Shown here: positions 49,400 to 57,490 of the stretch, in pieces
How positions within the stretch are numbered: position 1 is the first letter of the stretch
How the letters are laid out: each line of letters starts with the position of its first letter
IMG/VR virus record: IMGVR_UViG_3300027908_000028
Coordinates: 1-59,940 of that record
DNA length: 59,940 nucleotides
Origin: a virus
Reading direction: 5' to 3' (one strand)
Translations under genes and position numbers: made by a program
The notes under the pieces: model-generated
Seen by the model: the letters and a program-made list of their open reading frames with translations, nothing else
Told to the model about the DNA's origin: nothing
Databases searched by the model: none

Positions 49400-52036
49400 A
49401 TGGATTCCGTTCACATCCGCATCGACAACAGGGTCCGCGTCGACACGACGGGACTCGAAGACGTCGTCACCAATGCGCTGAAGGAATCGTTCGACCATTC
49501 CAACCCCGAGTTTCACAAGCGCCAGCACATGGGCTTCGCGACGTGGAACATCCCGCGCGAGATCCGGACCTGGAACGAAAGCAACTCCTGGAATACCAAG
49601 GCGCTCGACTTCCCCCGCGGCGGAGCTGCCCGAGTGCGCGAGGTACTCGATCGCTACGGACTCGATCGCGTGTACGAAGACGCTCGCTGTCTCGGCGCAT
49701 CACTCACGAACGAGATCCCCGATCACAAGGTCGAACTCTGGGACCATCAGAAAGAACTCGTCGACGCCGCGGTCAAGCTCGAGAACTGCATTCTGAAAGC
49801 GCCGACCGGATCGGGAAAAACGACAGTCGCCTTCGCCATCGCTGCCCGCTTGAAGCTTCCGACGCTGGTCATCGTCTCGACGGCGGCACTCTTCAAGCAA
49901 TGGGTCACTCGAGCAGAAAAAGAACTCGGGATCCGAAAGCGCGATCTTGGAATCATCCGCGCGGGCAAGCGCAAGCTCGGAGTACTCACGATTGCGATGC
50001 AGCGCTCTCTCGCCGTCGGAGGGATCGACGGCGATCTCGCGAGGTACTTTGGGTGCGTCATCGCGGACGAATGTTTCGAGTCACACACCCCAGTGTTGAT
50101 GGCGGATGGGACGCACAAGCACATCGAGGACATCGTGGAGGGGGACGAGGTTGCCTTGGGTGGACGGGTGCTTGGCGTGGGGAGTCGCTGGTATGAGGGA
50201 AAGTTGTCGACGTGCGGAGGTAGTCTCGTGACACCCGAGCATCCTGTCTGGACGGAAAGGGGGTGGGTGCCGACAAAGTCTGTTTGCAGCGAAGACAATC
50301 TCAGGCACGATCCGTTGCATGAAGTGCGACGTTTGCAACAAACCTCTTCCAGGACAAAACCGGCGGGGGAGATGTCGTTCCCATGGGATGGGAACGTTCG
50401 ACAAGCAGACGGACGAGTGTCTGTTATGCGGGAGGCAGGTTCCGGCGAAGAAGCGCGGGTATCACGCCTCGACGAAGTGCGAAACTCGGGGGCCTTGGAA
50501 CAAAGGCAAGACGTCCGAGGACTCGCTTTCGGTTCGAGTGGGCGCCGAGAAGCGCAAGGGGCAAGTGCGCACTACGGTAAGCAGGATGTTCCGTCAGCTT
50601 TGGCGCGATCCGAAGAAGCGCGAGCAGTGGACCAAGAGCATGTCTGTAGGGCAGCGCAAACGATTCGAGAAGGACGAGGAACGAAAGGCGTCAAGGGAGC
50701 GTACGTTGGGGCTCATCAAAGAGGGGAAGATGAAGGCGTACGGGGGCAGGACACATGGCAAAGGCGCGATCCCCACTTCCTCGGAGCTGGCACTGTGGAG
50801 GGCGCTGCGCCCACTGGGCTTCAAAAGAGAACTGGTCGTGAGGACCGGGCAGCGGACGCCGACTTACTACGCATTGGACTTCGCGCACGAGGAGACGAAG
50901 TTGGCGTTGGAGATCGACGGGAGCAGTCACCAGCCGAAGGCGAGGAGGGAATCCGACGCGCGGAAGGATGCATTTCTCAAGACGCGTGGGTGGACAGTAA
51001 AGCGCTTCCGGGAGACGTCCGACTCGAGAGACATCGTGGCTTGGTGCGAGCGTTGGATGGTGTCGTTGGCTCGCTGAGGGTTCACAACCTTCAGACTGAA
51101 CGAGGGGTGTACGTGGCAGCCGGGGTGCTCGTACATAACTGTCAGCTCTTCGCAGCCAAGACGTTCATCGAGACCATTGATCCGTTTCCGGCCAAGTACC
51201 GAATCGGGATCTCTGCCGATCACCGCCGCAAGGATCGAAAGGAGTTTCTGATCCATGATCTCTTCGGCAGTGTGGCCGCGGAGGTGAAGCGCCGCGATCT
51301 CATCGACGTGGGCGTCATCGTCGACACGCTCATTCGCGTCGTGCCGACCAACTTCGAGGCGCCTTGGTACGGCAAGCCCGACGACGAACATCCAGCGACC
51401 TTCGAGCAACTTCTGGATGACCGAAAGTCGACTTTCGATCCGTCTGAGATCGCCAAAGAGCTGGACTGGGACAGGTTGCTCGAAGAGATGGCCAACGATG
51501 AAGACAGGCAGCGTCTTGCCGCGTGGTGCGTGAAGGACGGACTACGCGAAGACTCTCAGGTGCTCGTGATGAGTCATCGTCGCGATCACTGTCGCGCGCT
51601 CGATCAAGAGTTCGTGCGCATGGGCCTGACGACAGGCTTTCTCATCGGTGGTGCGGACTACCAACGCGAGTTCGACGCGGTGCGTACACGGTTCGAAAAA
51701 GAAGATCTTCAAGTTGCCATTGGTACATTTCAGGCAATCGGATACGGTATCGACTTACCCAAGGCGTCCGTTGTCGTATGCGTCACCCCCATCGCGTCCA
51801 ATCAGTTTTTCTTCAATCAGGTGCGGGGACGCGTGTGCCGCAAGGCCAAAGGCAAGACGGGCAGCACCATGTTCTACCTCTGGGACGAGAAGCTCTACGG
51901 GGACAAGCATCTCCGGAATCTTCTCCGATGGAATGGTCACGTGGTCGTGTGGGTCGGCGGCAAGTGGATCGGGGCGAAGGAATATCTGCGCGACAAGCGC
52001 GACAAGGCGAAAGCCACTGAAGGGACCGAAACATGA
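49400..52036 (+). CDS. SF2 DEAD/DEAH-type DNA helicase interrupted by an intein
   Basis: 878-residue precursor from ATG 49400. Motif I APTGSGKT at 134-141, motif II split as VIADE | C by the intein (residues 225-580), then CQLFAAKTF, so the spliced motif II reads DECQ. Motif VI QVRGRVCR at 807-814. The mature helicase would be 522 residues, like XPB/UvsW-type phage helicases acting in replication or recombination. Residues encoded by 51419-51440 (DDRKSTFD) come from a palindrome copy. The frame is open to 49355, with ACGGCATTAC upstream. Confidence 0.9.
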   Translation: MDSVHIRIDNRVRVDTTGLEDVVTNALKESFDHSNPEFHKRQHMGFATWNIPREIRTWNESNSWNTKALDFPRGGAARVREVLDRYGLDRVYEDARCLGASLTNEIPDHKVELWDHQKELVDAAVKLENCILKAPTGSGKTTVAFAIAARLKLPTLVIVSTAALFKQWVTRAEKELGIRKRDLGIIRAGKRKLGVLTIAMQRSLAVGGIDGDLARYFGCVIADECFESHTPVLMADGTHKHIEDIVEGDEVALGGRVLGVGSRWYEGKLSTCGGSLVTPEHPVWTERGWVPTKSVCSEDNLRHDPLHEVRRLQQTSSRTKPAGEMSFPWDGNVRQADGRVSVMREAGSGEEARVSRLDEVRNSGALEQRQDVRGLAFGSSGRREAQGASAHYGKQDVPSALARSEEARAVDQEHVCRAAQTIREGRGTKGVKGAYVGAHQRGEDEGVRGQDTWQRRDPHFLGAGTVEGAAPTGLQKRTGREDRAADADLLRIGLRARGDEVGVGDRREQSPAEGEEGIRRAEGCISQDAWVDSKALPGDVRLERHRGLVRALDGVVGSLRVHNLQTERGVYVAAGVLVHNCQLFAAKTFIETIDPFPAKYRIGISADHRRKDRKEFLIHDLFGSVAAEVKRRDLIDVGVIVDTLIRVVPTNFEAPWYGKPDDEHPATFEQLLDDRKSTFDPSEIAKELDWDRLLEEMANDEDRQRLAAWCVKDGLREDSQVLVMSHRRDHCRALDQEFVRMGLTTGFLIGGADYQREFDAVRTRFEKEDLQVAIGTFQAIGYGIDLPKASVVVCVTPIASNQFFFNQVRGRVCRKAKGKTGSTMFYLWDEKLYGDKHLRNLLRWNGHVVVWVGGKWIGAKEYLRDKRDKAKATEGTET
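50072..51139 (+). other. Intein (356 residues) in helicase motif II
   Basis: Starts at Cys225 (intein Cys1) and ends with His-Asn before Cys596-equivalent (+1 Cys). Block A: CFESHTPVLMADGTHKHIED with GDEV; block B: LVTPEHPVW with Thr54 and His57; block F: VHNLQTERGVYVAAG; block G: VLVHN then C. No LAGLIDADG or in-frame HNH domain. Intein residues about 83-335 are low-complexity Arg/Gly/Glu-rich because that DNA encodes the nuclease in the +1 frame. Confidence 0.9.
50319..51077 (+). CDS. Vsr-like EDxHD homing endonuclease nested out of frame in the intein
   Basis: 252 residues in the +1 frame relative to the helicase, ending 3 nt before block F. N-terminal zinc-finger pairs (C3, C6, C19, H22; C34, C37, H49, C54), a GPWNKGK NUMOD-like motif, a basic helical linker and a C-terminal PD-(D/E)xK nuclease: E156, D187, EID 198-200, H204 and D213/D217. 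This is the EDxHD pattern of Vsr-like homing endonucleases such as I-Bth0305I. The upstream frame is closed by TGA at 50229. No clear ribosome-binding site precedes ATG 50319. Confidence 0.85.
   Translation: MKCDVCNKPLPGQNRRGRCRSHGMGTFDKQTDECLLCGRQVPAKKRGYHASTKCETRGPWNKGKTSEDSLSVRVGAEKRKGQVRTTVSRMFRQLWRDPKKREQWTKSMSVGQRKRFEKDEERKASRERTLGLIKEGKMKAYGGRTHGKGAIPTSSELALWRALRPLGFKRELVVRTGQRTPTYYALDFAHEETKLALEIDGSSHQPKARRESDARKDAFLKTRGWTVKRFRETSDSRDIVAWCERWMVSLAR
51419..51440. repeat. 22-bp palindrome, copy 9, inside the helicase gene
   Basis: Right arm ends CGATC (one mismatch). Here the element is translated in frame as part of LLDDRKSTFDPS. It is the only copy inside a well-supported gene. Confidence 0.9.
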
Positions 52037-52818
52037 GAAAGCGAAGCGACGTTCAAGCAGCGGCAGATCCGAGACAGACAGCCATTCCAGGGACCGAAAC
52101 TCCCAAAGCCGTGCCTGATCCCCCGCCGAGCAGTCCTCGCCCGAAGTCTTCGACCTCGTCCGCGCCCGACCACGTCACGGTCGACAACGGGATCGTTTTC
52201 ATCAAGTGCATCGATTGTGGTCTCAATCAGTCTGCGGCAACCGGCAAGCTCGTCGAGATGCCCAATGGCAAGAAGCTTCTGCACTGCGTTCGGTGCAATG
52301 GCCTTCTCGATCCGGACGAGGAGCTGACTCCGGAGTTTCTCGAGAAGCTCAAGGCGCAGTCGGGCAAAGCCGCTACCCCGGCTCCCGCACAACCGCCTCC
52401 CAAGGCAGCCGCTCCGGCTCCGAAGCCTACTCCCGCGCAGAGCGCCCCGAATACGAGTGGTCCCAAGTGCGTCAAGTGCGGAGTCACAATGACGCAGACT
52501 TCGAGTGGTCTCTTCGCTCCGTGCGGACACCCGCAGACGACCACGGCACCGAGCGCGACTCCTGTCACGGGTGCCGAGGGAGAGACCGTGACTGCGTGCT
52601 ACGGCGAGGAGAAGTTCTCTCCGCGGCAGTATCAGAGTTTCGGGATCGGGCCGTTCTTCCGGACGACTCGTCTTCAGCCCGGTGAGAACGCTTCCCAAGC
52701 GCTCGCACGCGCCAGCTCCGAGCTTCGCACCTTCGCTCAGATCGAGTTCGAGCAGAAGGCGAAGGACTTCCTGTCCAAGCTAGAGTGGCTCGATGCGAAG
52801 CTTGGGGGTGGCAAGTGA
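52033..52818 (+). CDS. Zinc-ribbon protein of the replication module
   Basis: 261 residues, ATG overlapping the helicase stop. Two Cys4-type sites: C59/C62 with C85/C88, and KCVKC near 148-152 followed by APCGH. A Pro/Ala-rich linker separates them. The C-terminus (YGEEKFSPRQYQSFGIGPFFRTTRLQPGENASQALARA) is a domain seen in phage replication neighbourhoods. Possibly a ssDNA-binding or helicase-accessory protein; inferred. Confidence 0.75.
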   Translation: MRKRSDVQAAADPRQTAIPGTETPKAVPDPPPSSPRPKSSTSSAPDHVTVDNGIVFIKCIDCGLNQSAATGKLVEMPNGKKLLHCVRCNGLLDPDEELTPEFLEKLKAQSGKAATPAPAQPPPKAAAPAPKPTPAQSAPNTSGPKCVKCGVTMTQTSSGLFAPCGHPQTTTAPSATPVTGAEGETVTACYGEEKFSPRQYQSFGIGPFFRTTRLQPGENASQALARASSELRTFAQIEFEQKAKDFLSKLEWLDAKLGGGK

Positions 52819-53327
52819 GCACCGTTCCGGAATCGCTATTCGACGTCGATCCCCCCGAAGGCAAGGATCGTGAGTTGGCGGACAAGATGGTCCGCACCTT
52901 CCTGGGATCGAAGATGGAACCCAAGAAGACGGCCAAGACGATCAGTGACTCGGTGTGGAACAAGCTCCTTCGCGAGGTCGATGTTTGGATGCGCACGGGC
53001 GATTGGCGCAACGCGGGTCCGCGTCATCTCGTCGCTCTCTACGAGATGCTTCACACACGCATCTACGAGGTGAAGCCCGTGGAGCTGGGACCGACGACGC
53101 GTCTGCATGCAACAGGTGCCGCCGCGCGTCTGCTCGATCGGGAGTTCGACGGCAACATCTCCGAGATGGTCGATTTCATGCGCTGGACGTGGATGCGGGA
53201 AGAGGATCGCGAGAAGTGGCGCCGCGCGAACAATCGCGACGGGGGCCACATCGGTTGGAAGTACCAGTTCTGCGGAACTATCTTGACGGAGTACCGTCTC
53301 GCCAACGTGCGCAAGGCCGCGCGGTGA
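52815..53327 (+). CDS. Unknown replication-module protein
   Basis: 170 residues from GTG 52815 (GTGA overlap). Helical, with DKMVRTFLGSKMEPKKTAKTISDSVWNKLLREVD and FMRWTWMREEDREKWRRANNR. The final part resembles DNA-binding extensions of phage replication initiators. No definite family is recognised. Confidence 0.7.
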   Translation: MSTVPESLFDVDPPEGKDRELADKMVRTFLGSKMEPKKTAKTISDSVWNKLLREVDVWMRTGDWRNAGPRHLVALYEMLHTRIYEVKPVELGPTTRLHATGAAARLLDREFDGNISEMVDFMRWTWMREEDREKWRRANNRDGGHIGWKYQFCGTILTEYRLANVRKAAR

Positions 53328-53527
53328 GACGCTGGGATCGTGTTCGGATGGGGCGGGGAGACCCGCTCGATCCGACGATCTACGAATGCTTCGATCCCCC
53401 GTGGTGGCGCCTCGATCGTTGGATCTGGTGGCTACTCACTTCGCGTCGGACGACTCCCAAGGGACTCATCACGATCGAGGGTCGAAGCATCCGAGCAAAA
53501 GCAGTCGGTAGACCCACCCGCGCTTAG
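53324..53527 (+). CDS. Small Trp-rich basic protein
   Basis: 67 residues from GTG 53324, overlapping the previous stop (GTGA). Contains YECFDPPWWRLDRWIWWLLTSRR, an amphipathic Trp cluster that may touch membrane, followed by a basic tail. Small, but the coupled start and gap-free packing support it. Confidence 0.6.
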   Translation: MRRWDRVRMGRGDPLDPTIYECFDPPWWRLDRWIWWLLTSRRTTPKGLITIEGRSIRAKAVGRPTRA

Positions 53528-53545
53528 TTCGAAAAGGTTCTCATC

Positions 53546-55078
53546 ATGCGACGGCGCAGCGATGTATCGGGAGACGTGTTGCCTAAAGCGACGAGTGAAC
53601 TCGTCGTCAAAGTCGACCTAGTCAATGAGCAAGTTATCATCACCGCGACCATTGTCTCGCTTTGCAGTGACGATTCGGGTCCGGCGTATCGGCTTCTCGA
53701 CAGACTCCCGCCCGAGGTCTTTACTGACGATCGCGCGGCGATCTGGGCTGCACTTCGAGCGATGCGCCAGAGGCGGCTTGCCTACGATCCAGCGACACTC
53801 CAGTCCATTGCGGGTGACAAGGTTCGCATCTCCCTCCTCGCGGAGTGGGTGACGGCGCGTCCCGAGTTCCCCGAGAACATCGAGCATCATGTTGATTCTC
53901 TCCTCTGGGACCGCAAGCGCTCGCAAGCGGTCAAGGGTCCACTCGCATCGCTTCTCGAGGCAATCAAGAACCCACTCGAGACACCCGAGCGAGTCAATGC
54001 GCTCGCACGCGGCATCGTCGATGCCCTTTCAGGACACGAGCGACAATACATCTACGATCCTGCCGCGATCGTCGCTGAGCAGATGGCTGAGATCCGCAAG
54101 CGACTCGAGGGGCAAGCGGTCTACCCCTTCGGGCTCGATGGCCTCGACTACTACGAAGCGGACATCCAAGCGCACCGCCCACGGCGGATGATCCCCGGCA
54201 CGGCTCCAGGCCACGTCACGGTCATCACGGCTGTTCCCGGTGCGGGAAAGAGCACTCTCGCCGCACGTATCGCGCTCGGACTCGGAGTCACCAATCACCG
54301 CCGGGTTGCGTATGGCGCGTGGGAGGTCAAGGGTCCGATGACCCTTGAGATCATGGCATGCATGTCGCTCGGGTGGAGTCGTACCGATCTGCTCGATCCT
54401 CAGGGAGCACTGAAGAAGGGCAAGCCGCTCACTCCCGAGCTTCTCGTGCAGCTCGAGGAGAAGATGCACGAGATCGCTCGATGGGTGACGTTCATCAAGA
54501 ACCCTTTCCGGCGACGTGCCTCCGAGCGCAAGAGCGCCAAGAGCAATGAGGCGAATCTCGATCTCGTTCAGTCACTCGTTTCGGAGTCCGGGTGCGAGGT
54601 CTTCATCGCTGATCTCTGGGCACGGTGTCTCGCGTCGCGCGATCCCGGCGACGAAGAAGAGGCGCTCTTTCGGCAACAGGCGATGCTCGAAGAGATGGGC
54701 GTCCACGGGATCCTCGTGCATCAGCAACGGCACAAGGACATTGAGCTACGAAACGACAAGCGGCCTACGCGCGAAGGGCTCAAAGGATCGGGCGCGTATC
54801 TCGAGACGGCCGACAACTTGATCGGCGTCCACCGTCCGGCACAATGGCGGAAGGTCGAAGACGACAAGATGGAGCTTTTCATCCTGAAACAACGATCGGG
54901 CGAAGAGCGCATTGGCATCGAGTTCGATTGGAATCCTGAGACCGGAGAGATCAGGGGTGGACGATCCATCGATTATGATCCGATGGGCGATGCGTCGGCT
55001 CGATTGGGTGACTCGTTCACGCGCCCGAATACGACGTCGGACATCTCTTCAGAGAAACGGTCGAAACGTGGTCGCTGA
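53546..55078 (+). CDS. DnaB-like replicative helicase
   Basis: 510 residues. An N-terminal DnaB-type helical domain (about 25-140) precedes a RecA-like ATPase: Walker A PGAGKS with K235, a VAYGAWEVKG region, a CEVFIADLW Walker-B strand, HGILVHQQRHKDIE and a LKGSGAYLETADNLIGVHR segment like the SGxIEQxAD motif. It would unwind DNA at the fork with the primase encoded next. Start ATG 53546 is consistent with the domain limits. Confidence 0.85.
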   Translation: MRRRSDVSGDVLPKATSELVVKVDLVNEQVIITATIVSLCSDDSGPAYRLLDRLPPEVFTDDRAAIWAALRAMRQRRLAYDPATLQSIAGDKVRISLLAEWVTARPEFPENIEHHVDSLLWDRKRSQAVKGPLASLLEAIKNPLETPERVNALARGIVDALSGHERQYIYDPAAIVAEQMAEIRKRLEGQAVYPFGLDGLDYYEADIQAHRPRRMIPGTAPGHVTVITAVPGAGKSTLAARIALGLGVTNHRRVAYGAWEVKGPMTLEIMACMSLGWSRTDLLDPQGALKKGKPLTPELLVQLEEKMHEIARWVTFIKNPFRRRASERKSAKSNEANLDLVQSLVSESGCEVFIADLWARCLASRDPGDEEEALFRQQAMLEEMGVHGILVHQQRHKDIELRNDKRPTREGLKGSGAYLETADNLIGVHRPAQWRKVEDDKMELFILKQRSGEERIGIEFDWNPETGEIRGGRSIDYDPMGDASARLGDSFTRPNTTSDISSEKRSKRGR

Positions 55079-56042
55079 CGTCGAGGCTGTCCTGCGTGTG
55101 CTCGAGATCAAAACCGAGCGACGCGAGCGCGCTGGGTGCCTCTGGGGACTTTGTCCGTTTCACGCGGATACCTCGCCAAGCTGGCGCATTCGTGTCGATC
55201 CCGATCATGAGCGCTACGGGCAGCACCACTGTTTCGCGTGTCAGTCAGGGGGAACGCTCGCGGAACTGGTCTCGCACGTGCGCGGCATCACGCTCTCTGG
55301 CGCGTACGACTGGCTAGACGAATTCAACGAGAAGGTTCACGTTGTTCAGCGAGAGGTCCCTGGCGTGCGTGTCGAGATGACGACGGCAGAGCGCGTCTTT
55401 CGAATGCCGCCGGAAGTGATCTTCGCGCGCTGGGAAGATTGGGTCTCTCCTGCGCGCAAGTACCTCGAAGAGCGCGGTGTCACGAAGAGGCAAGTCGACA
55501 TGTTCGGGATCGGCTACGCGGTCGACGGCCGACTTGCCGGACGCATCGTGTTCACGGTTCTTGATCCCGCGACGATGTCCCCTGTCTCGTACATGGCGCG
55601 CGACTTCTCGGGAAGCCGTCGTGCGAAGCGTTACCTCTGGCCAGCATCGGAGGAGAATGCCGACTCTGACATGATGTTTGGTGAGCATCTCTGGACGTTT
55701 CCGGCGTACCGGACAGATATCGTAGTCACCGAGGGAGCCTTCAATGCGCTCGCGGTCGAGCGCGCACTACTCGGACCCAATAGGGTCACGGTCGGTGCCT
55801 TGGGAACCTCGGCACTTCGCGACGAGCATGCGGGGAAGCTTGCGACTTTCAAGCGTGTGATTGTCCTGACTGATGCCGATCCAGCGGGTGACAAGGCTGC
55901 GAACGAATTGCATACCGCGCTCGCGCGCCACACGCGCGTCACTCGTGTTAGATTGGCTACTGGCAAGGACGCAAACGATCTCTCTGTCGAAGATCTCCGA
56001 GCATCGCTATGGCCCGCCCTCATCACTCCACCTCCTACCTGA
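55068..56042 (+). CDS. DnaG-type primase (zinc finger plus TOPRIM)
   Basis: 324 residues from GTG 55068, overlapping the helicase end. CHC2-type zinc site C29, H32, C55 and C58; a middle RNA-polymerase-like part; TOPRIM motifs VVTEGAFNAL with E222 and LTDADPAGD with D269 and D271. It makes RNA primers for the DnaB-like helicase encoded just before. A 3' overlap of 34 nt with the HTH gene occurs. Confidence 0.85.
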   Translation: MVADVEAVLRVLEIKTERRERAGCLWGLCPFHADTSPSWRIRVDPDHERYGQHHCFACQSGGTLAELVSHVRGITLSGAYDWLDEFNEKVHVVQREVPGVRVEMTTAERVFRMPPEVIFARWEDWVSPARKYLEERGVTKRQVDMFGIGYAVDGRLAGRIVFTVLDPATMSPVSYMARDFSGSRRAKRYLWPASEENADSDMMFGEHLWTFPAYRTDIVVTEGAFNALAVERALLGPNRVTVGALGTSALRDEHAGKLATFKRVIVLTDADPAGDKAANELHTALARHTRVTRVRLATGKDANDLSVEDLRASLWPALITPPPT

Positions 56043-56248
56043 ACGAGTTGCACGCGCGCGATCCCGCAGAGCTGAAGGAAGCGATCCGAACGGCGATCTT
56101 CCAAAGCGCTGGATCTGTCACGGAAGCCGCGAGGATTCTCGACGTGTCCCATCTGTGCTTGATTCGGTGGCTGCATCGGATGGGCATGATTCACGAGCCG
56201 AGGATCGTCCGTAAGGAGATGGCGGGACGTTTCCGCCTGACGGCATGA
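56009..56248 (+). CDS. Fis-type helix-turn-helix protein
   Basis: 79 residues. ELKEAIRTAIFQSAGSVTEAARILDVSHLCLIRWLHRMGM is a Fis/NtrC-C type HTH. A small DNA-binding regulator or replication accessory factor. ATG 56009 lies within the primase 3' end, and its stop overlaps the next ATG. Confidence 0.75.
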   Translation: MARPHHSTSYLNELHARDPAELKEAIRTAIFQSAGSVTEAARILDVSHLCLIRWLHRMGMIHEPRIVRKEMAGRFRLTA

Positions 56249-56787
56249 GCGACTTCGCCGACAAGCACCCGCGCGACGAGCACGGGCGATTCACCTCGGG
56301 GGGAGGTGAGCTAGGTCTCTGGGCCACCTCGCGCGCACCGAAGACCGCGGGCAGCCTTCTCCAACGCGCAGAGAAGGCGGGTGGCTACAGCTATCGGCCG
56401 GACGATCCCCACCCGACGACGGGCTACATGGTCAGCTTGCCGACCAGCGCCGGAGCGAATCACGTCGTTGACATCAAGGAGATGATGTCTCGCACGCCTC
56501 CGCCCACGCGCGCAGAGGCGCGAGCCGAGCTGAAGAAACAGATCGCCGGGTTTCTGAAGGCGAACTTGCCGAAGCTTCAATCCATGCCCAAAGATCACTA
56601 CCTAGGTGGGTGGGTAGAACGGCATAACGGAGACAAGGACGGCACTCCCATCGCCATGCACTTCGACATCTCTCAGCGAATGCCCGATCGTGAAAAGGCT
56701 CTGCAAGCCGGCAGGGAGCGCAATCAGCTTGCGGTCTGGCACCTCGACAAACAGGAAGAGATCTCGACGGGAGGTACCGGGCGATGA
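56245..56787 (+). CDS. HPRDxxGRF-tagged protein of unknown function
   Basis: 180 residues. N-terminal DKHPRDEHGRFTSGGG tag as in the 8324 protein. The C-terminal part (HYLGGWVERHNGDKDGTPIAMHFDISQRMPDREKALQAGRERNQLAVWHLDKQEEISTGGTG) matches a domain recurring in phage virion-linked or MuF-associated proteins, whose activity is unknown. Overlaps both neighbours by 4 nt. Confidence 0.75.
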   Translation: MSDFADKHPRDEHGRFTSGGGELGLWATSRAPKTAGSLLQRAEKAGGYSYRPDDPHPTTGYMVSLPTSAGANHVVDIKEMMSRTPPPTRAEARAELKKQIAGFLKANLPKLQSMPKDHYLGGWVERHNGDKDGTPIAMHFDISQRMPDREKALQAGRERNQLAVWHLDKQEEISTGGTGR

Positions 56788-56945
56788 CTACTCCCAAGAA
56801 GGCGCGTAAGCCGGTGATCATCGTTCACCCGAACGAGCTGAAGACGAAGAAGCAACAGGATGCCTTCGTCGACAAGGCGACCGACACGATGATGGGGCTC
56901 CTAGACGAATACGCTCGGAAGACTGGCACCGCGCCACTCAAGTGA
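56784..56945 (+). CDS. Small basic protein, 53 residues
   Basis: ATG 56784 overlaps the previous stop and the frame ends at TGA 56943-56945. The product is Lys/Thr-rich (TTPKKARKPVIIVHPNELKTKKQQDAF) with a helical C-terminus. The coupled start and lack of a gap support it. Confidence 0.6.
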   Translation: MTTPKKARKPVIIVHPNELKTKKQQDAFVDKATDTMMGLLDEYARKTGTAPLK

Positions 56946-56960
56946 CGGCATAACGAAGGC

Positions 56961-57470
56961 GTGGGATTCCCGGTGACCAAGGTCGACGAACTGTTGGCGC
57001 AGACGCGCGAGGCCGGCGAGCGCCTCGACGAAGTGCGTACCGATGCGGTGGATGGCGCCGTGATGGCGCTCCGCGAGCTAGAGACGAAGGTCCAGGAAGC
57101 CCTCGGCGAGGACACACTTCGAGGGATGGTCGACCTTGTCCCCGGCGCTTCAGAGCGCTGCTACGGGGCTCAGCTCAGCGCGAAGAAGTATGGCGTCGAT
57201 ACGGAGCTACCCGACGACGGGCGCGAAGTGCTGTGTATGAACAAGGCCGGGTGCGTCGTGTGGATGCGTCGCATTTCAACGCCCGCGGCGTGGGGCGCGC
57301 GTCCGCTCAAGGATGACGAGATCCGCGCCGAGTTCCTCGAGCCGGCAACGCGCGCCGTGCAGACCATTCTCGAGCGCCACCTTGCGCGCACGGCGCGCAC
57401 GCACGCGAACTATGAAGCCGTGGCCCAGCTGAGCGCGAAGCTCGCCGGTGCCATCGGCTTCAAGCTCTGA
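56961..57470 (+). CDS. Helical protein, unknown function
   Basis: 169 residues from GTG 56961, 6 nt after the element variant CGGCATAAC. A coiled-coil N-terminus (KVDELLAQTREAGERLDEVRTDAVDGAVMALRELETKVQE) precedes a compact domain with CVVWMRRISTPAAW. The stop overlaps palindrome copy 10. Confidence 0.7.
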   Translation: MGFPVTKVDELLAQTREAGERLDEVRTDAVDGAVMALRELETKVQEALGEDTLRGMVDLVPGASERCYGAQLSAKKYGVDTELPDDGREVLCMNKAGCVVWMRRISTPAAWGARPLKDDEIRAEFLEPATRAVQTILERHLARTARTHANYEAVAQLSAKLAGAIGFKL

Positions 57471-57490
57471 CCGAAAGTCGACTTTCGGTC
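57469..57490. repeat. 22-bp palindrome, copy 10 (perfect)
   Basis: Sits exactly at the convergent junction: it overlaps the stop of the rightward gene (57468-57470) and the stop region of the leftward gene ending at 57489. Confidence 0.95.

Noticed and set aside
50319-51074. In-frame intein sequence as a diverged nuclease domain
   Set aside because: The helicase-frame translation here is Arg/Gly/Glu/Ala-rich with no nuclease motif; the motifs are all in the +1 frame.
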